DNA of 64,000 nt from Ottelia alismoides. Lineage: Eukaryota > Streptophyta > Magnoliopsida > Alismatales > Hydrocharitaceae. Shown here one piece after another: positions 43,691 to 56,600 of the stretch; position 1 is the stretch's first letter; every line of letters starts with the position of its first letter. The stretch is taken from the NCBI GenBank assembly GCA_037367405.1, contig JAZKJV010000599.1, positions 733,144-797,143 on the forward strand. The letters run 5' to 3'. The notes under the pieces were generated by a model that was not told the DNA's origin, did not search any database, and was given only the letters and a program-made list of their open reading frames with translations. Position numbers and translations under genes: made by a program.

Positions 43691-45600
43691 TTCCCTCTCA
43701 AGCCGGAGCATGCAATGATCAGCTTGGACACACAGAAAGAAATCGCAAACTCTCGTTACAGGACAATACATACAATATCAACTCAACGCATACACAAATG
43801 TCGGTTGCTGTCGAGGACGTTGCTTCTCATGTCGTGCAGGTGAGAGGAACAAACGGGTTGGAGTGTGAGTCAAACTGAATCTCCTCATCGGAGAGCATGT
43901 GCTCTGTACTGCACCTGTTAGAGTCACTGCAACTGGAAATGAGTCTCCACTTGGAGAACTCTGGCCCTCCACAACATGTGGACAACTGCTTCATCTATGA
44001 AAGGACCGAATTGAAAAAGCCGTGGAGACATCCTCGTCGGAGTCCTTGGTCGCTGGAGAATGGAGTCTGAAAAGTCTCCTCATCGGAGAATTGGATCTCT
44101 CCCATATTGGCTCAAAGAATGGGATCTCTACTCTGAAGTCCCTATGAACCACATGAAAACCCTAGCCCACACGGCATAGGGAATGAGATCTCTACTCTGG
44201 AGTCCATATGGATCACATGAAAACTCTGACTAAAATACAGATGGGGACCACAAAATTAAAGATCGCATACATGTGCGAATCAACCTGAAGACTTAGAATC
44301 TGAATGTCGAGTCTGAAAAATCATAGAGTCTGAAATCTGAACGGGCATCTGGCCTGGAATCTGAACGTGCTTCTGGATTGGACAATCTAAACTCTGACTC
44401 TGAACTGGAATTTGATTCATCAAAGTGATGGTGTTTTATGATGCCGTAGAACTCTACACGATACTCCCCCTTTTTCCATACTTGTCGGAAAACAATGGCA
44501 TCGACAAGTTGGGAGAAGACAAGAGAATTGGGAAAACAAGAAACCAATAAGCCGTTCATTTTTTCAGCTTCTCCACTTTTTTTCAAGACATTTTTTCCCA
44601 ACTATTTTCCTTTTTTTAAATAGCCAACTCATCATTTTTCCTACGTACGGTTTTTTATACGCACCTTTTCTCAAAAGAACTCCCTTTTTAACAACCACAC
44701 ACACATTTTTTTATACATACGTCCCACTTGGGCTATAAGATACTCCTCTCTCTCTCTCTCTCCTTTTTTTCCAGGCCCAACTAAAGGCCCAAAAGTCCGC
44801 CTTCCTCTTTTTTTTTAACCGAGTCTGTTGGCCCACTTGGGCCGAATGCAGAGGTCCCCTTGGGATTATTACTTAGAGTTCCCACTTGGGAAACCTACTC
44901 TCGAATACAACCCTCGATGGAACACGAAGCGGCGCTTGGAAGGGAGCCGCCTGGAGATGAATCGCGCGAGAGGGTATCACCTGGGGGCGTTGGAGAGGCT
45001 CCATCGCCTGGAGAAGCGCTGCGATGACGCACGAGGGGATGGGGAGTACGACGCTGGGAGAGGTGCCGATATGGAGGATCGAGGAGGGTGGCGTTTTAGC
45101 TTTGAGGGCGCCATCGCTTAGAAGACTACCTGCAGGTTAAGCCTGGTCTTCTCCTGTACGTGTAAGGAGTGGAGGAGATCTCTCCTGCATGGATCAAGAT
45201 ATGCGTTGCCAACTCAGGATGCACCGTCAAGTTGCGGCTATGGGGCTTCGCCACCAACTGGAGGATGTCACCATGTCTCACAACTGAAGGAGGCGTGCTC
45301 GATGGGGCTCCGCTTAGAGCTCCTGGGGTTGTCGTGCATCTGGATGGGATTCTAGTTTCCATAGGCTTCGACAATCGAGTAGTGGTATTGCGACACCACA
45401 ATGACAAAGTGGTGTTGTTGCTACTGATTGGTGTTAGAGAAGGGGGACTGCCTGATGCTGCTGGGCTGGAGCAGATGAAGGATCTCGCGCCACCTACGCC
45501 AGATGTTGCTGCTAGAACTTGGATTAGGGTTTTATGAGAAAAAAACCCTGGAACTTCTTGAACAAACTCCAGAAATTATTTTGCAAACCTATCTTCTTTT
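43398..45600 (-). mobile_element. Z-C: truncated pol-less LTR element (family Z), minus strand
   Basis: Its 3' LTR lies at 43398-43690 (plus strand tgttagaaaacttgaatgcgg ... tactacaa), followed by ctctcaagccggagcatgca, the complement of the Z-B purine-tract region (tgcatgctccagcttgagg). Interior similarity to Z-A/Z-B covers the repeated ctcc...ggag motifs (43870-44110), ccatatggatcacatgaaaa, the A/T homopolymer block (44460-44800) and a GC-rich leader (44850-45530). No 5' LTR or primer site is found. No retroviral-type protein is readable. Confidence 0.7.
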
Positions 45601-45815
45601 CCAAGAAAGAATTAGAGATTGAAGCGTAATTTTCCTTCTTCCCTTTTCTTTTTTCATTTGCATGCAGAAAAGTAATTTTCTCTTAAGCTTTGTAATTTCT
45701 TTTCTAAGCAAATAATTTTAACTTCAAAATAATTGGATCCTTTTTAAGAAAGTCATTTTCTTTCTTTAATACATCTAAATCATTAAGTAAAAAAAGTTTT
45801 CTACTAGCTTCTTGT
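45601..45815. other. Unassigned AT-rich gap
   Basis: No recognisable feature between the end of Z-C similarity and the LINE tail. Confidence 0.3.
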
Positions 45816-46858
45816 TGCCCTTTTCAAGCTTTATATTTTTTCTGAAAGCATTTCTCGTTAAGTGGATAGTTTGTCTGTGGGGTAGTGGTGAGGACCTGAT
45901 ATGTCGTGTGATGAGAAATATTTACAAGATTGATACCTTCCTCATGGCATTGCCTACACGTTTACCCTCAATTTGGCAGAGTATATCCAAGTTAATGTCC
46001 GAGGTGACGTGACTGATGACTACGGTGATGGGAGCAGGTGAGCTTCCGTTTCTAGCTGGATGACTGGACTAGGACATGCACTTTGGCTGATCGATTCTCC
46101 CGTTTATGTGTTTTGTCAAGATGAATAATACAGTGTAAACGTGGTCACATGACACTTGTGGACCCTCCTTTACTTTACTGTGGATTTTCAGACCAAAGAC
46201 TAGAAGACTTTTTACCGTTGCAGAATGAATTAGCAGATGTGGATGGTCCATCGAATGGTAGGAATCACTGGATATGGTCAGAGGGACATTTTTCCATCAA
46301 CAAAGCATATAGAACTTTGGCGGTATTCGAGGATGATATGCTGAATGAGCTTAAACTGGACTACAAGTTGAATTGGAAGGTGAGGATTCTATACATGATC
46401 AAGATCTTTTTGTGGTTTCTGCGACATGGCTGCATTCTCACGAAGGAGTATCGAGACAAGTTGCTTAGGACGGGTGATGTGGCGTGCCCGAGGTGTGGCA
46501 ACAATAAAGAAAATGTGGATCATCTTTTCTTTGGATGCATACTCTCGGTAAGATTTTAGGAGCATGCTCGCTTTCAATGGCTTGGGATAAACAATACTAA
46601 CTCCTTTTGGGCTTAGATCGAGAATTATTGCGGCAACTCTCATGAGGACTCTTCGGTTCTATTTGCACATGTGTGGGAGCTTTGGGTAGCTAGAAATGAT
46701 TTCATCATTCATCGCAACCTTTCTATTACGAAAATGTACTTGAGCATAGCAAAATGTTGCATCGTTTTTGGTCCGCCAATATTTATTTTTTTAATTAATA
46801 TATAAAATTTTGTGGTGTGTCTCGGCTTGAGACGTCACCTTCTTTCTTCTAAAAAAAT
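45816..46858 (+). pseudogene. L1-type LINE tail with zf-RVT domain
   Basis: Plus strand: FLVKWIVCLWGSGEDLICRV (about 45850), then LEDFLPLQNELADVDG, DHWIW-like RNHWIWSEGHFSINKAYRTL and the zinc-binding region ACPRCGNNKENVDHLFFGC (46480-46540), the zf-RVT domain after plant L1 RT. It ends with a short A-run (taaaaaaata) near 46850. It could be the downstream part of the LINE at 38959-39537, with the intervening piece lost. Confidence 0.78.
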
Positions 46859-46859
46859 A

Positions 46860-48096
46860 TTCTCTGAAAAGATATTGAGAGGTATTGTAAAGCTCTGTAT
46901 CAGAAAGTTTATTTAGCTCATTTTCAAAGTGTGAAGAGTCAGATTCAATTCATTCCAATGAATCCCAAGCATACGATTTCGCTTTCTTTGGCATTACTGC
47001 TTGTATTTTCCCAAGTTGCTCGTGTCGCTTTCCTCTTGGATTTCTTCTCGAATTTCTTTTTATGTCTAAAGTTCTTCTGCAACTGAGAGCAATCCTTCTT
47101 CACGTGCCCCGCCTTGTCGCATTGGAAGCATTTATTTCTCTTTCTCCGTTTCTCTTCTTGATTAAGGACTTGAATTGCTAGGTCATGAATGCAATATCGT
47201 CATCACAATTAGATTCTTCTTGGGCTTTCTTCTTGGCTGCGGGGGTAAGATTTTTCTATGGCTTCTCTTCTCCTTTCTTCTTTTTTTTGAAAGATAAAAG
47301 GGCATCCATCCTATAGATGGGTGCCCAAAAACTTCATTTATCACCAAAAACTATTACAAGCCTACTGTATGAAGATGTTATAAATTTACAAGTTCCAACT
47401 ATCAATCATAGCATTTGCATGCGCTACAATATTCTCATCATAGAAACGTTATTGATTAAACACCATCCCTTTCGTAGCCAAGCAAAGTGCCCAGATCACA
47501 ACCACTCATCTCGATATATCCTTCTCCTTTCTTCTTGTACTCCTTTTTCGATTCATAGACTAGAGGATCACCTATGAGATCTTCTAATGATGCCGTGTTG
47601 AAGTTTGTGGACTCTTCGATAACAGTGACCTTGTGTTCCCATTCATCTGAAGGAGAGTTGATATTCTTGCTGGGAAGTTTTTTTCGGTAGAAATGTTCTT
47701 CTAAGATTCCTCAGTTGATTCACTATGAAAGTGAATCTAATGTTCATATCCTTTATGCTTTTTCCTTTATGTATCTTAAATGTTTCATACTCAAGTGTAT
47801 GTGTTCCAAAACGAGATTCCTTTACCTTAGCTGTGATCGTACGAGTTGTCTCCATGCACTTCTTTATCTCGTAGACTGTCTTCAAATTTGAAGCTCGATG
47901 GAATTCAGCTTCAGAGAAGGCACAATATATTGAGTTTATCACCGTTGAATTGAGGGTCATCCGACTCAATTCAGCGGCGGTGTAACCTATCTCCTCCTCT
48001 ATAAACTCGAACTACTTACTCATCATATTCTATATTGCTAAGTTGATGACCGGAGGAAGATCACCACCATGATCTTCCAACTAGAGTAGTTTATAC
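46860..48096 (-). pseudogene. SIRE-like copia gag, broken
   Basis: Minus strand, right to left: a gag helix region ALNSTVINSIY-like, EFHRASNLKTVYEIKKCMET, SRFGTHTLEYETFKI and IVNQLRNLRRTF (47643-47969), then a zinc knuckle KCFQCDKAGHVKKDCSQ (about 47085-47135). The organisation matches the UBN2-CCHC gag of SIRE/Maximus-type copia. Interrupted by a short insertion (47283-47520) and stops. Confidence 0.72.
47283..47520 (-). mobile_element. Short retroposon with poly-A tail (minus strand)
   Basis: 238 bp. A T-run at its left edge (poly-A on the minus strand) and a perfect 16-bp duplication cttctcctttcttctt (47267-47282, 47521-47536). These are signs of LINE-driven insertion: a 5'-truncated LINE 3' end or a SINE. 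No protein is readable. Confidence 0.8.
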
Positions 48097-48716
48097 TAGA
48101 GATGGGCATGGGCCGGGTTGGGCCTGCCCCGTCTAAAAAATTCAGGCCTAGGTCGGGCCTCGTCTTGCAAATTTTTTTTGCGGTCTGGTCCAAGCCCAGG
48201 TCTGACCCAATTCCTTTGGGCCTGGCTTGGGCCGGGCCGACCCATCCTCAATTGTGGCATGCTTCTCTTTTATTGCTCTTATTGTTGACGTGCATTTTCT
48301 GGCTGTTCCTATTCATGCAATAGATAGGTTCTCTGTTATTCCTCAATTGAAGCTCTTCCAAAACATCATCAAGCAATACAAATACATGAAATGGTGTCCA
48401 ATCAAGCTAAAAGAGGGAAGGGAGGCGCGAGTGGTCTTTCTAAGGCACGATCTTAAGACCCACACTTAATTTTGGGCATGGTATTGGGCTACATATCGGG
48501 CCACTATTCGGGACTTATGTCGGGCCCTTACATGGGCCGGGCCTTGGGTCGGGTCGGATTGGGTCGAGCCAAGCTCGAGCTTGGCCTAAAGAAATTTTGG
48601 GCTGAACATTTAGGCCCAGGACCAACCCAATGATCTTTTAGGCTTGGGCTGGGCCGGGGCTTTTTGTGTCGGGCTTCGGGCTGGGGTAGGCCGGCCCAGC
48701 CCAATGCCCATGCTTA
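48097..48716. mobile_element. Non-autonomous hAT element with GGGCCGGGC ends (copy 2)
   Basis: 620 bp, left end tagagatgggcatgggccgg, right end ggcccaatgcccatgctta, and a perfect 8-bp duplication gtttatac (48089-48096, 48717-48724). Same architecture as 11790-12686. No transposase. Confidence 0.9.
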
Positions 48717-48756
48717 GTTTATACAATCAAAGAGACACATATGTGTTCAGGGATTG

Positions 48757-50191
48757 TGATACCTATAGAGGGGGTGAATAGTGGTTCAAGACAGTTTTTA
48801 AAAACTTTTTGCGGAATAACCAACAAGTACAGAAACAATCAACCTAGCAATCCAATCAACATGCTTTGTATGATATCTTAACGTAGAAACCCACCTAGGT
48901 AAAAACTACGATCTTCTTGAACCCAGGTTTCCCAGTTAGCCGAGCTAATCAACTGCTACACTAATGCTCGAGATATTTACGCGGATATCTCAATCGTTTT
49001 ACAAAGCTGACACTTCACAACCTTGTATCGAACCCCAAGATCAACACTACAGATCAACCATTGTAGCACAATCAGAAGAACATGCAAACTTCGACTTTCT
49101 TCGTACTTCCTTGGATTTCTCACGTCCAAGAGCTTCTCGACACACTTAGGATCTGACACCTAAAGTCCTGTAGAAAGACGTTAATTGGAAATAGAGAAAT
49201 ACATCAATAATATATTCTAGAGTATTATCTTCCCATATATCAAAAAGATAATTCTCCAATAAAGGGCAATGATATCTAGAGCAACATAACCTAATTGCAC
49301 TAATATTCACAAATAGTAACAGAAATATATCCCAGATAACACATGTAGATAATCAATATCAAAATAAATAGTAAATTATCACCGTGCTGAGAAGGCTGCC
49401 AAAAGAAACTCTGGCTGCAATAAGACGTACTTGAAAGACGATTAGGGATCGAACTCCACTGAACTGAAAAACCTCTCTTCATAAATTTTCAATTAAAAAT
49501 ATTTTTATCGAAAGATCGAATGAATTGATGAACATGAGAAAGAATATTGAGGAAATCGCTCAGCGAGAGCTTCTTGTTTTTCTAGAGAATATAGGAGTGT
49601 TGTTCGAATGGTTTGTGCTCCAACAATGTATGGGGTCCCTTACATAGGGATTCAACAAAAATAACCGTCGGAAACAAATGGGCATGGAATTGAATACGGT
49701 TTTCTGATATGATTAATCATGACATAAGATATGATCGATCAACTTTTCAGTTATCGAGCAACTAAAGAGCTATAATCGATCAATTAATGATCGCTGGAAT
49801 GTAATTCAAATTATGATCTATATGTTCAATGGGTATGATCGACAAGGCAATGCTCAATCAGTGCAATACACATTATCGACATGTGATGATCGATCAGTGC
49901 CAAGATATAATAAGTTCATAAATTCTTGATCTCCTTATTTGGAAACTTTCAGTTGAAGCTTGCTCGAGGTTACAACTTTGCAAAACAATACACATAAACA
50001 AATACAACACTTTTGAATAAGGATAAACAACATGGTTGGCTTTTGCTAAACTTGAGAGCGATGACTCTTCGCAGTTGCGTTGAGATGAGATCGACACTTG
50101 CAGTCCTGCACTCACAAAGAATATGTGAGCGACTATGATATTATCTTGTGTGTACGTCTCTTTGAAATTACAGAGAAATAGAGAACTAACA
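48757..50191 (-). repeat. SIRE-like LTR (copy 2)
   Basis: About 1.43 kb; plus strand starts tgatacctatagagggggtg and ends agaactaaca. The complement of that start (caccccctctataggtatca) is a typical LTR end of SIRE/Maximus-type copia. Gag lies to its left, consistent with a 5' LTR in minus orientation. A purine-tract-like ctccccctttttaatcat also follows on its right, so it may equally be a 3' LTR of an adjacent copy. Confidence 0.65.
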
Positions 50192-50386
50192 ATCTCCCCC
50201 TTTTTAATCATATAATCTTTTCAAAAACATAAAGAAAGTTGTAATCACACAAGCATAATCAATTTTCAAATCGAACTTGATACAAGCAAAATATTTCATA
50301 ACAAATTTTTAAGTCAAAATAATTTGAATATCACAATTCAAACTTTACTTTTAGTTACTTCCCATTATTAAAAAGAATCATGAAAT
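50192..50386 (-). other. Purine tract and 3' UTR remnant of SIRE-like element
   Basis: Complement aaaagggggagat, then AT-rich text until Copia-M starts at 50387. It implies Copia-M inserted into a SIRE-like 3' UTR whose remainder is outside the window. Confidence 0.45.
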
Positions 50387-50532
50387 TGTTGGATGAAAAC
50401 AAAGAGATGGTCATTCCTCGTAACCCTAGGCTCTCTTATATAGGGAGAGGCCTATGGATAAATTACATAGAATAGCCAGAACGAAATAAAAAATAAACAG
50501 AGAGATAAATGGAATGTATAAATATCTCAACA
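50387..50532 (-). repeat. 3' LTR of Copia-M
   Basis: 146 bp, tgttggatgaaaac ... atatctcaaca on the plus strand, with the cctaggctctcttatatagg block also found in the Copia-L, K and P LTRs. Confidence 0.8.
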
Positions 50533-51737
50533 CTCCCCTCAAGATGGAGCATAGATGCCAATCATGCTCAGCTTGGACGAACATTTCTGAAATGACCCTC
50601 TGAGTAATGCTTTGGTGAAAATATCTGCTGTTTGCTCCCTGAACGCACATGAGAAGTAGAAAGAAGGCCTTTCTGAATCATATCTCTAGTATAGTGACAG
50701 TCTACCTCAATATGTTTGGTTCTCTCATGGAACGCTGGATTGTTGGCAATAAAAAGAGTAGCTTGGTTATCACATTGGAGATGTATGGGTGGCACCTCTA
50801 TAGTTAGATCAGTAAGAACAGATCTGACCCACATCATTTCCAAGGTGGCTTGTGCCATAGCCCTGTATTCTGACTCCGTACTTGATCTGACAACTACAGT
50901 CTGCTTCTTGCTCTTCCATGAGACCAATGAACTTCCTATAAACACAGCAAACCCCGAGATAGACTTTCTATCTTTCGGACATCCGGCATAATCTGCATCT
51001 GCACTTGCAGTAACTGAGAGAGATGAGCCGCTGCTAAACAAAAGTCTTGTACCAGGTGGTCTTCAGATATCTCAAAATCATATGGACTGCATCCATATGT
51101 ACCTGCCTTGGTTGTTCCATAAATTGACTTACTTTGCTCACAACAAAGGATATGTCAGGCCTGGTGATGGTCACATATAGTAGCTTGCCAACGAGCTCCC
51201 TATATTTCCTCTTGTCAACCTCCTCAGTGTCATCATTATATAGCTTCATGCTTGGGTCGCTGGGAGTAGTGGCAGGTCTGCAGTCTGCCATGCCTATCTC
51301 AGAAAGGAGGTCTGAAACATATTTTCTTTGAGTCATCAGAAGACCTCGCTGGTTCCTTGCAAATTCCAAACCAAGGAAGTAACAAAGATGTCCAAGATCC
51401 TTGGTCACAAACTGCTGACCTAGGAAGTCCTTGGTGCCCTGAATACCTTGCTTGTCATCTCCTGTAATAATAATGCCATCAACGTATACGAGAATGACAA
51501 TAATACCTCTCTGGGTCTTCTGTACAAACAAAGAGTGATCGACAGTTGAACGCACAAGCACATGTTGCTCTATTAGATCCGAGAGCTTCTGGAACCATGC
51601 TCTTGGACTCTGCTTAAGGCCATAAATAGCCTTGTGTAACCTGCATACCTTCTGACACTCCCCCTCAGCAGCAAACCCCGGTGGCTGCTGCATGTAGACC
51701 TCCTCCTGTAAATCACCGTAAAGGAAAGCATTCTTGA
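50533..51737 (-). pseudogene. Copia-M reverse transcriptase and RNase H
   Basis: Right to left: QQPPGFAAEGE, KAIYGLKQSPRAWFQKLSDL, then VYVDGIIITGDD near 51475-51490, where the second catalytic Asp of YVDD is Gly. Then RPDISFVVSKVSQFMEQPRQ. After a frameshift at about 51045, RNase H reads SADADYAGCPKDRKS, SSTESEYRAMAQ, NPAFHERTKHIEVDCHYT. A late frameshift changes the end (SKQQIF for 'adiFtK'). Dead by RT mutation and frameshifts. Confidence 0.85.
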
Positions 51738-51764
51738 GAGAATGATTTTGCTACCTTGGGGGCG

Positions 51765-53511
51765 ATGAGTGCAAGGGCGACAACGAGTGCGAAAGGGAAG
51801 GCGCTGCTCGTCTCGGAGGAGGATGAGGAGCGACCTCGGGGCTTCGAAGAGAAGCCTCTGGTAGGGGAAAGCAGGGAATGGAGGAGTGTCTCACATAAAA
51901 AACCTGGGCGGAGGTGTTTTCAGTGTGGGATCAGGGGGCATGTTGCCTCCTTCTGTCCTTCATCTCCTAGATGTTTTACTTGCGGAAAGATGGGGCACCG
52001 ACAAACAAGTTGCATGAAGAATCGTGGGGCTTTTGAAGCAAAGGCTCCAGCGAGGGACTCGACTTTCCTTGGTGGCCGTTACAACTGGCATGCTGCAGAG
52101 TTCCGTCGGGGGGGGGGGGGGGGCTTCGTTCGCAGAGGTGGTGGGGAACATGGTTCGGGACGATATTGCGACAAAACCTATGGCTATCCCTACTGCTCTG
52201 GGAAGAATGGTGGCACTAAGCCATCACAGGACGTAAGGGTGGACGTGCGTCATGCACGAAAGCATGCGCTGATCGGGTACGCGGTGAGGGGCGTTGTCGA
52301 GATGGACGTGGTGTTTGCACATCTGTATGGTTTCTTTGGCCCGCAGTTCGCGTGAGATGTTGTGAAGTTGGATGCTAGAAGGTGTTGTATTCATGGTTTA
52401 TCGGCTGATCAGAGAGAGCGACTGCTTCAAAATGGGGATGTAGGCAACGTCTGCTGGAGGAGTTTACGTTTTGCGGATGGATCCTGCTCGGAGGTGGAGG
52501 TTTGCATGGCTACAGTGAAGGGCATCCCCTTTCTCTCGCGATCGATTGGTTGTTTGCAGAAGGCCTTGTGCCGTTGGGGAACGGTTTGGGAAGTGCTCGA
52601 TGTTGGGCTCAGGCCTGGGTCAGCTGTGGAGGACACGTGCAACAAGAACTTCCTCGACAAGGTTGGAGGTCGAAGCACTTTCACCAATTTGAAGGTGGGT
52701 TCTTTCTCTTTCACTATAGAGCTCCTGATCGATGAACCTCCGCTGCCGCTGGAGGCTGCGAGGGTGGTGGCCGACGGAGAGTCCAGGACCATTTCAGGTT
52801 CCGCGCTGACGGTTCATTTTCCGAGGGGTCCCCCCGGTGGAGAGGCGTGAACGGCTCAGTGCACGTGGCGCTTTCGTGAACCCCTCAAAAGTTCTGTACC
52901 TGCTGACAAGTTCATTCCATTTGCATGGTGACGTGGGCAAAGGGCTTCCGGAATCGTCACTGCCTGCGCTGGAGTCGGAGGTGGGTCCGATTGCTTGGCC
53001 CGATTACGCGGATCTGATCGCGGATCCATTAGCGATGTCTTTTACGGTGGCAGAACAAAGGGGCTTCTCGGATGCGGGTGTTGGACGGGTGCCATCGGAT
53101 CCTGCGAGGCTCTTGCCGGCCGTGGCCTCCTCGGCCTCGACAGCGTGGTTTTTCCCTTCCTGGGGCTACGGTGATGCGCTGGGTGGCTCTCCGCAACTGG
53201 TTTCTTTCTCCCTCTTCCCTCCTTTCACAGCGGAGGGGAGGGCTCGGGCTTAATCGTCCTCCTTTACGGTCCCGGCGATCTCGTCGGCAAGCTCGGAGGG
53301 CCTTGATCGGGTCACTGTGGATGCCGACGATGCTGATGTCTCTGGTTATGTCTCCGGCGCGGGGCCGAGCGACAAGAGAAGTGGGAAGAGGTACAGGAGA
53401 AGGAACAGGTCCAGGGCCTCGAGGTCGGAGGCACAACCTTGCCCACCTTTGAAGCTTCGTGTGGCGGAGGCCGCTGGTGTGGTCCAAATCGAAGGGAGTT
53501 TCATTGGTCCC
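51765..53511 (+). pseudogene. LINE-N ORF1 (zinc-knuckle RNA-binding protein), broken
   Basis: Starts with MSARATTSAKGKALL (an ATG at 51756 is also possible). Two zinc knuckles, CFQCGIRGHVASFC and CFTCGKMGHRQTSC, lie at about 51917-52013. A Gly/Arg stretch spans a 16-G run (52108-52123). TGA stops the frame at 52353; the same frame continues 52362-52850 (HGLSADQRERLL, FLSRSIGCLQKAL, a domain I cannot name). A shift near 52840 gives 52837-53253 (stop TAA) and on to IEGSFIGP at 53511. Without Copia-P the frame would end AAATGA, overlapping the ORF2 ATG. The DUF4283-type N-terminus usual in plant L1 ORF1 is not seen. Confidence 0.75.
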
Positions 53512-53656
53512 TGTTAGAATACTTCGATGTGTGTATTCCATAGAGCCCTCGGGTCTCTTATATAGGGAGAAAACCCATGGGTAAATTACAGAGTCTTACA
53601 AAATATAAATAGAAATTAGGAAACAATAAAACGTAACATATATATAAGTCTCTACA
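53512..53656 (-). repeat. 3' LTR of Copia-P
   Basis: 145 bp, tgttagaatacttcgatg ... aagtctctaca on the plus strand. Confidence 0.95.
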
Positions 53657-53663
53657 CTCCCCC

Positions 53664-56600
53664 TCAAGATGGAGCATAGATATCTATCATGCTCAGCTTG
53701 GAAGAACATCTCTGGAAAGGTCCTCTGAGCAGTGGTTTGGTGAATATGTCAGCCGTCTGATCCTCTGAACTGACATGAGAGGTGGAGATGGAGCCCTTCT
53801 GAATCATGTCTCTAGTAAAATGACAATCCACCTCGATGTGCTTTGTTCTCTCGTGAAAAGCTGGATTATTGGCAATAAATAATGCTGCCTGATTGTCACA
53901 TTGGAGATTCATAGGCAAGGGGACATCTACAGTCAGATCTTCTAAGACTGCTCTAACCAACATCATTTCTGCAGTTGCTTGTGCCATGGCTCTGTACTCG
54001 GATTCCGCACTGGACCTCGCCACAACAGTCTGTTTCTTGCTTTTCCAAGAAACTAAAGAGCTTCCTATAAAGATAGCAAATCCAAAAGTGGATTTACGAT
54101 CCCTTGGACATCCTGCATAATCTGCATCTGCACAAGCTGAAATAGATAGATCCGTATCTTTCCTAAATAGCAACCCTGTGCCTGGGGAAGAGTTCAGATA
54201 TCTCAATATCATATACAAGGCATCCATATGAACTTGCCTTGGCTGCTCCACAAATTGACTCACCCGGTTTACTGCAAAGGCAATATCCGGTCGAGTTATA
54301 GTAATATATAAGAGCTTACCCACCATCTCTCTGTACCTTCTTTTGTCCACCTCCTCGGTATCATCATCGTACAACTTCATGCTTGGGTCCATAGGTGTAC
54401 TTGAAGGTCTGCATCCAGTCATTCCTGCTTCAGCTAGCAGGTCCGTGACATATTTTCTTTGAGTCATCACCATTCCTTGTGCATTTCGTGCGAACTCTAT
54501 CCCCAGAAAATATCGTATCGTGCCCAGATCCTTCGTAATGAACTGGTTTCCCAACAGGGACTTGGTTATCTCAATCCCCTGAGCATCATCTCCTGTGACC
54601 AAGATGTCATCAACATATATCATAACAACAACTGTACCTCTAGGGGTCTTCTGGATGAACAATGAATGGTCCGCATTTGATCTCCTGAACCCCTGTTTTT
54701 CAATTAGCTGAGACAGCTTCTGGAACCTTGCTCGGGGACTTTGTTTAAGGCCATAGATGGCCTTATGAAGTCTGCACACCATCTGAGTCTCCCCCTCAGC
54801 AGCAAATCCTGGTGGCTGCTGCATGTAGACTTCCTCCTGTAGGTCTCCATACAAAAAAGCATTCTTGACGTCAAGCTGAAAAATGGTCCAGTTACATACC
54901 ACAGCAACAGATAGGAGGATGCGAAGAGTGGAGTGTCTAGCCACCGGTGAAAAAGTATCCATGTAATCTACCCCATATGTCTGGGTAAATCCCCGTGCTA
55001 CAAGTCTTGCCTTGTACCTATCAAGACGTCCATCCGCATGATATTTCACCGTAAAGATCCACTTGCAACTCACCACTGGAGCACCTGAAGGAATGGGAAC
55101 AAGAGACCAAGTCCCTCGAGACTGCAGAGCACGCATCTCCTCTTCCATGGCTAGACGCCAGCAATCAATCTTCATGGCATCTTGATAGGTCCGTGGAATC
55201 TCAACGGACGAGACAGCAGCTACAAACTTCTGGAAGTCCCCATTGAGACGATGAAATGAGACATGAGAAGCAAGCGGGTACGAAGCACACTGTCGCCTTG
55301 GCTTCCTTTGAGCTATAGGCCGATCAAGATCGTCTATGACTGGCGGATCCTCCTCCTGTTGTAATGACTCCTGCACCGGTGCATTGGCTAATCCATCATT
55401 AGTGGTAACATCAGAACATACCTGAGGCGTGCTGGATGGTTGGCATGTAGCTTGAGCTGGCCCTGTTCGCCTTGTATAGAACTTAGGAAATGGTATAATT
55501 GGAGGTGGTGGTGGTGGTGGAGGTGGATTAGAGGATTGACTCAGACTTGGAGGTGGAGGCACATAGATATGAGAGTCCGTGGATGTGGAGGAGATCAGTC
55601 TGTCACCTGCAGGGGAGAAGTACATGACTGGTTCGAAAAAGGTAACGTCAGCACTCACATAGTATTTGTTATGAATGGGGTCATAACAACGATATCCTTT
55701 CTGTGTCCTGGAGTAGCCCACAAAAACACACTTGATAGCCCTAGGAGAGAGCTTATCAAGTCCTGGAGATAACCGGTGGACAAACGCAACAGTACCAAAG
55801 ACCCGAGGTGTAAGTGTAAACAAATCTTTGTCAGGAAATAGAAGAGAGAAAGGAGACTTTTCGCCAAGTACAGTTGTAGGCATGCGGTTGACCAGATAGC
55901 ATGCTGTAAGGATAGCATCCCCCCAAAAAGATAAGGGTGCGGAACTTTGAATAAGTAATGTGCGAGCAATGTCAAGAAAGTGTCTATGCTTTCGTTCTGC
56001 AACACCATTTTGTTGAGATGTGTATGCACATGTGGTTTGGTGAATAATGCCTTTAGAAGAAAGAAAGCGAGCAAGAGAACGAGTGCAAAATTCCAAGGCA
56101 TTGTCAGTACGCACATACTTAACAGTAGACGAAAAAACATTTTGAACCTCATTGATAAGATTTTGAATAACACTTCCTGCTTCTGATTTATTTTTGAGAA
56201 GAAAAGTCCAGGACACTCTAGAAAAATTATCAACAACAACTAAATAAAACCTGTGCCCCTGATGATCTGGGACACGACTGGGACCCCAAATATCTATGTG
56301 AAATAACTCAAATGGGGAGCGACTGCTCCGACCCTGACGACTGGGGAAGCTGGACCGATGGTGCTTCCCTAACTGACATGCTTCACAACGAAAAGACGAA
56401 CCCGGAGATATCTGAGGCAGGAGGTGGCGCATTTTCTGTAGTGGCAGGTGACCAAATCGAAGATGCCAGGTATATGGTGAGACGGAGCCCTGAGAATGTA
56501 GTGAGACTCCAGCATACGAGGTCCGTACAAGACGATAGAGGCCATTGTGCTCAGAACCACAGCCAATCACCCTGCCCGTTAGTATGTCCTGAAAAATGAC

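Noticed and set aside
44828..45537. Two plus-strand frames in Z-C as host genes
   Set aside because: They lie antisense in the GC-rich leader of Z-C, with no motif and no counterpart in Z-A or Z-B.
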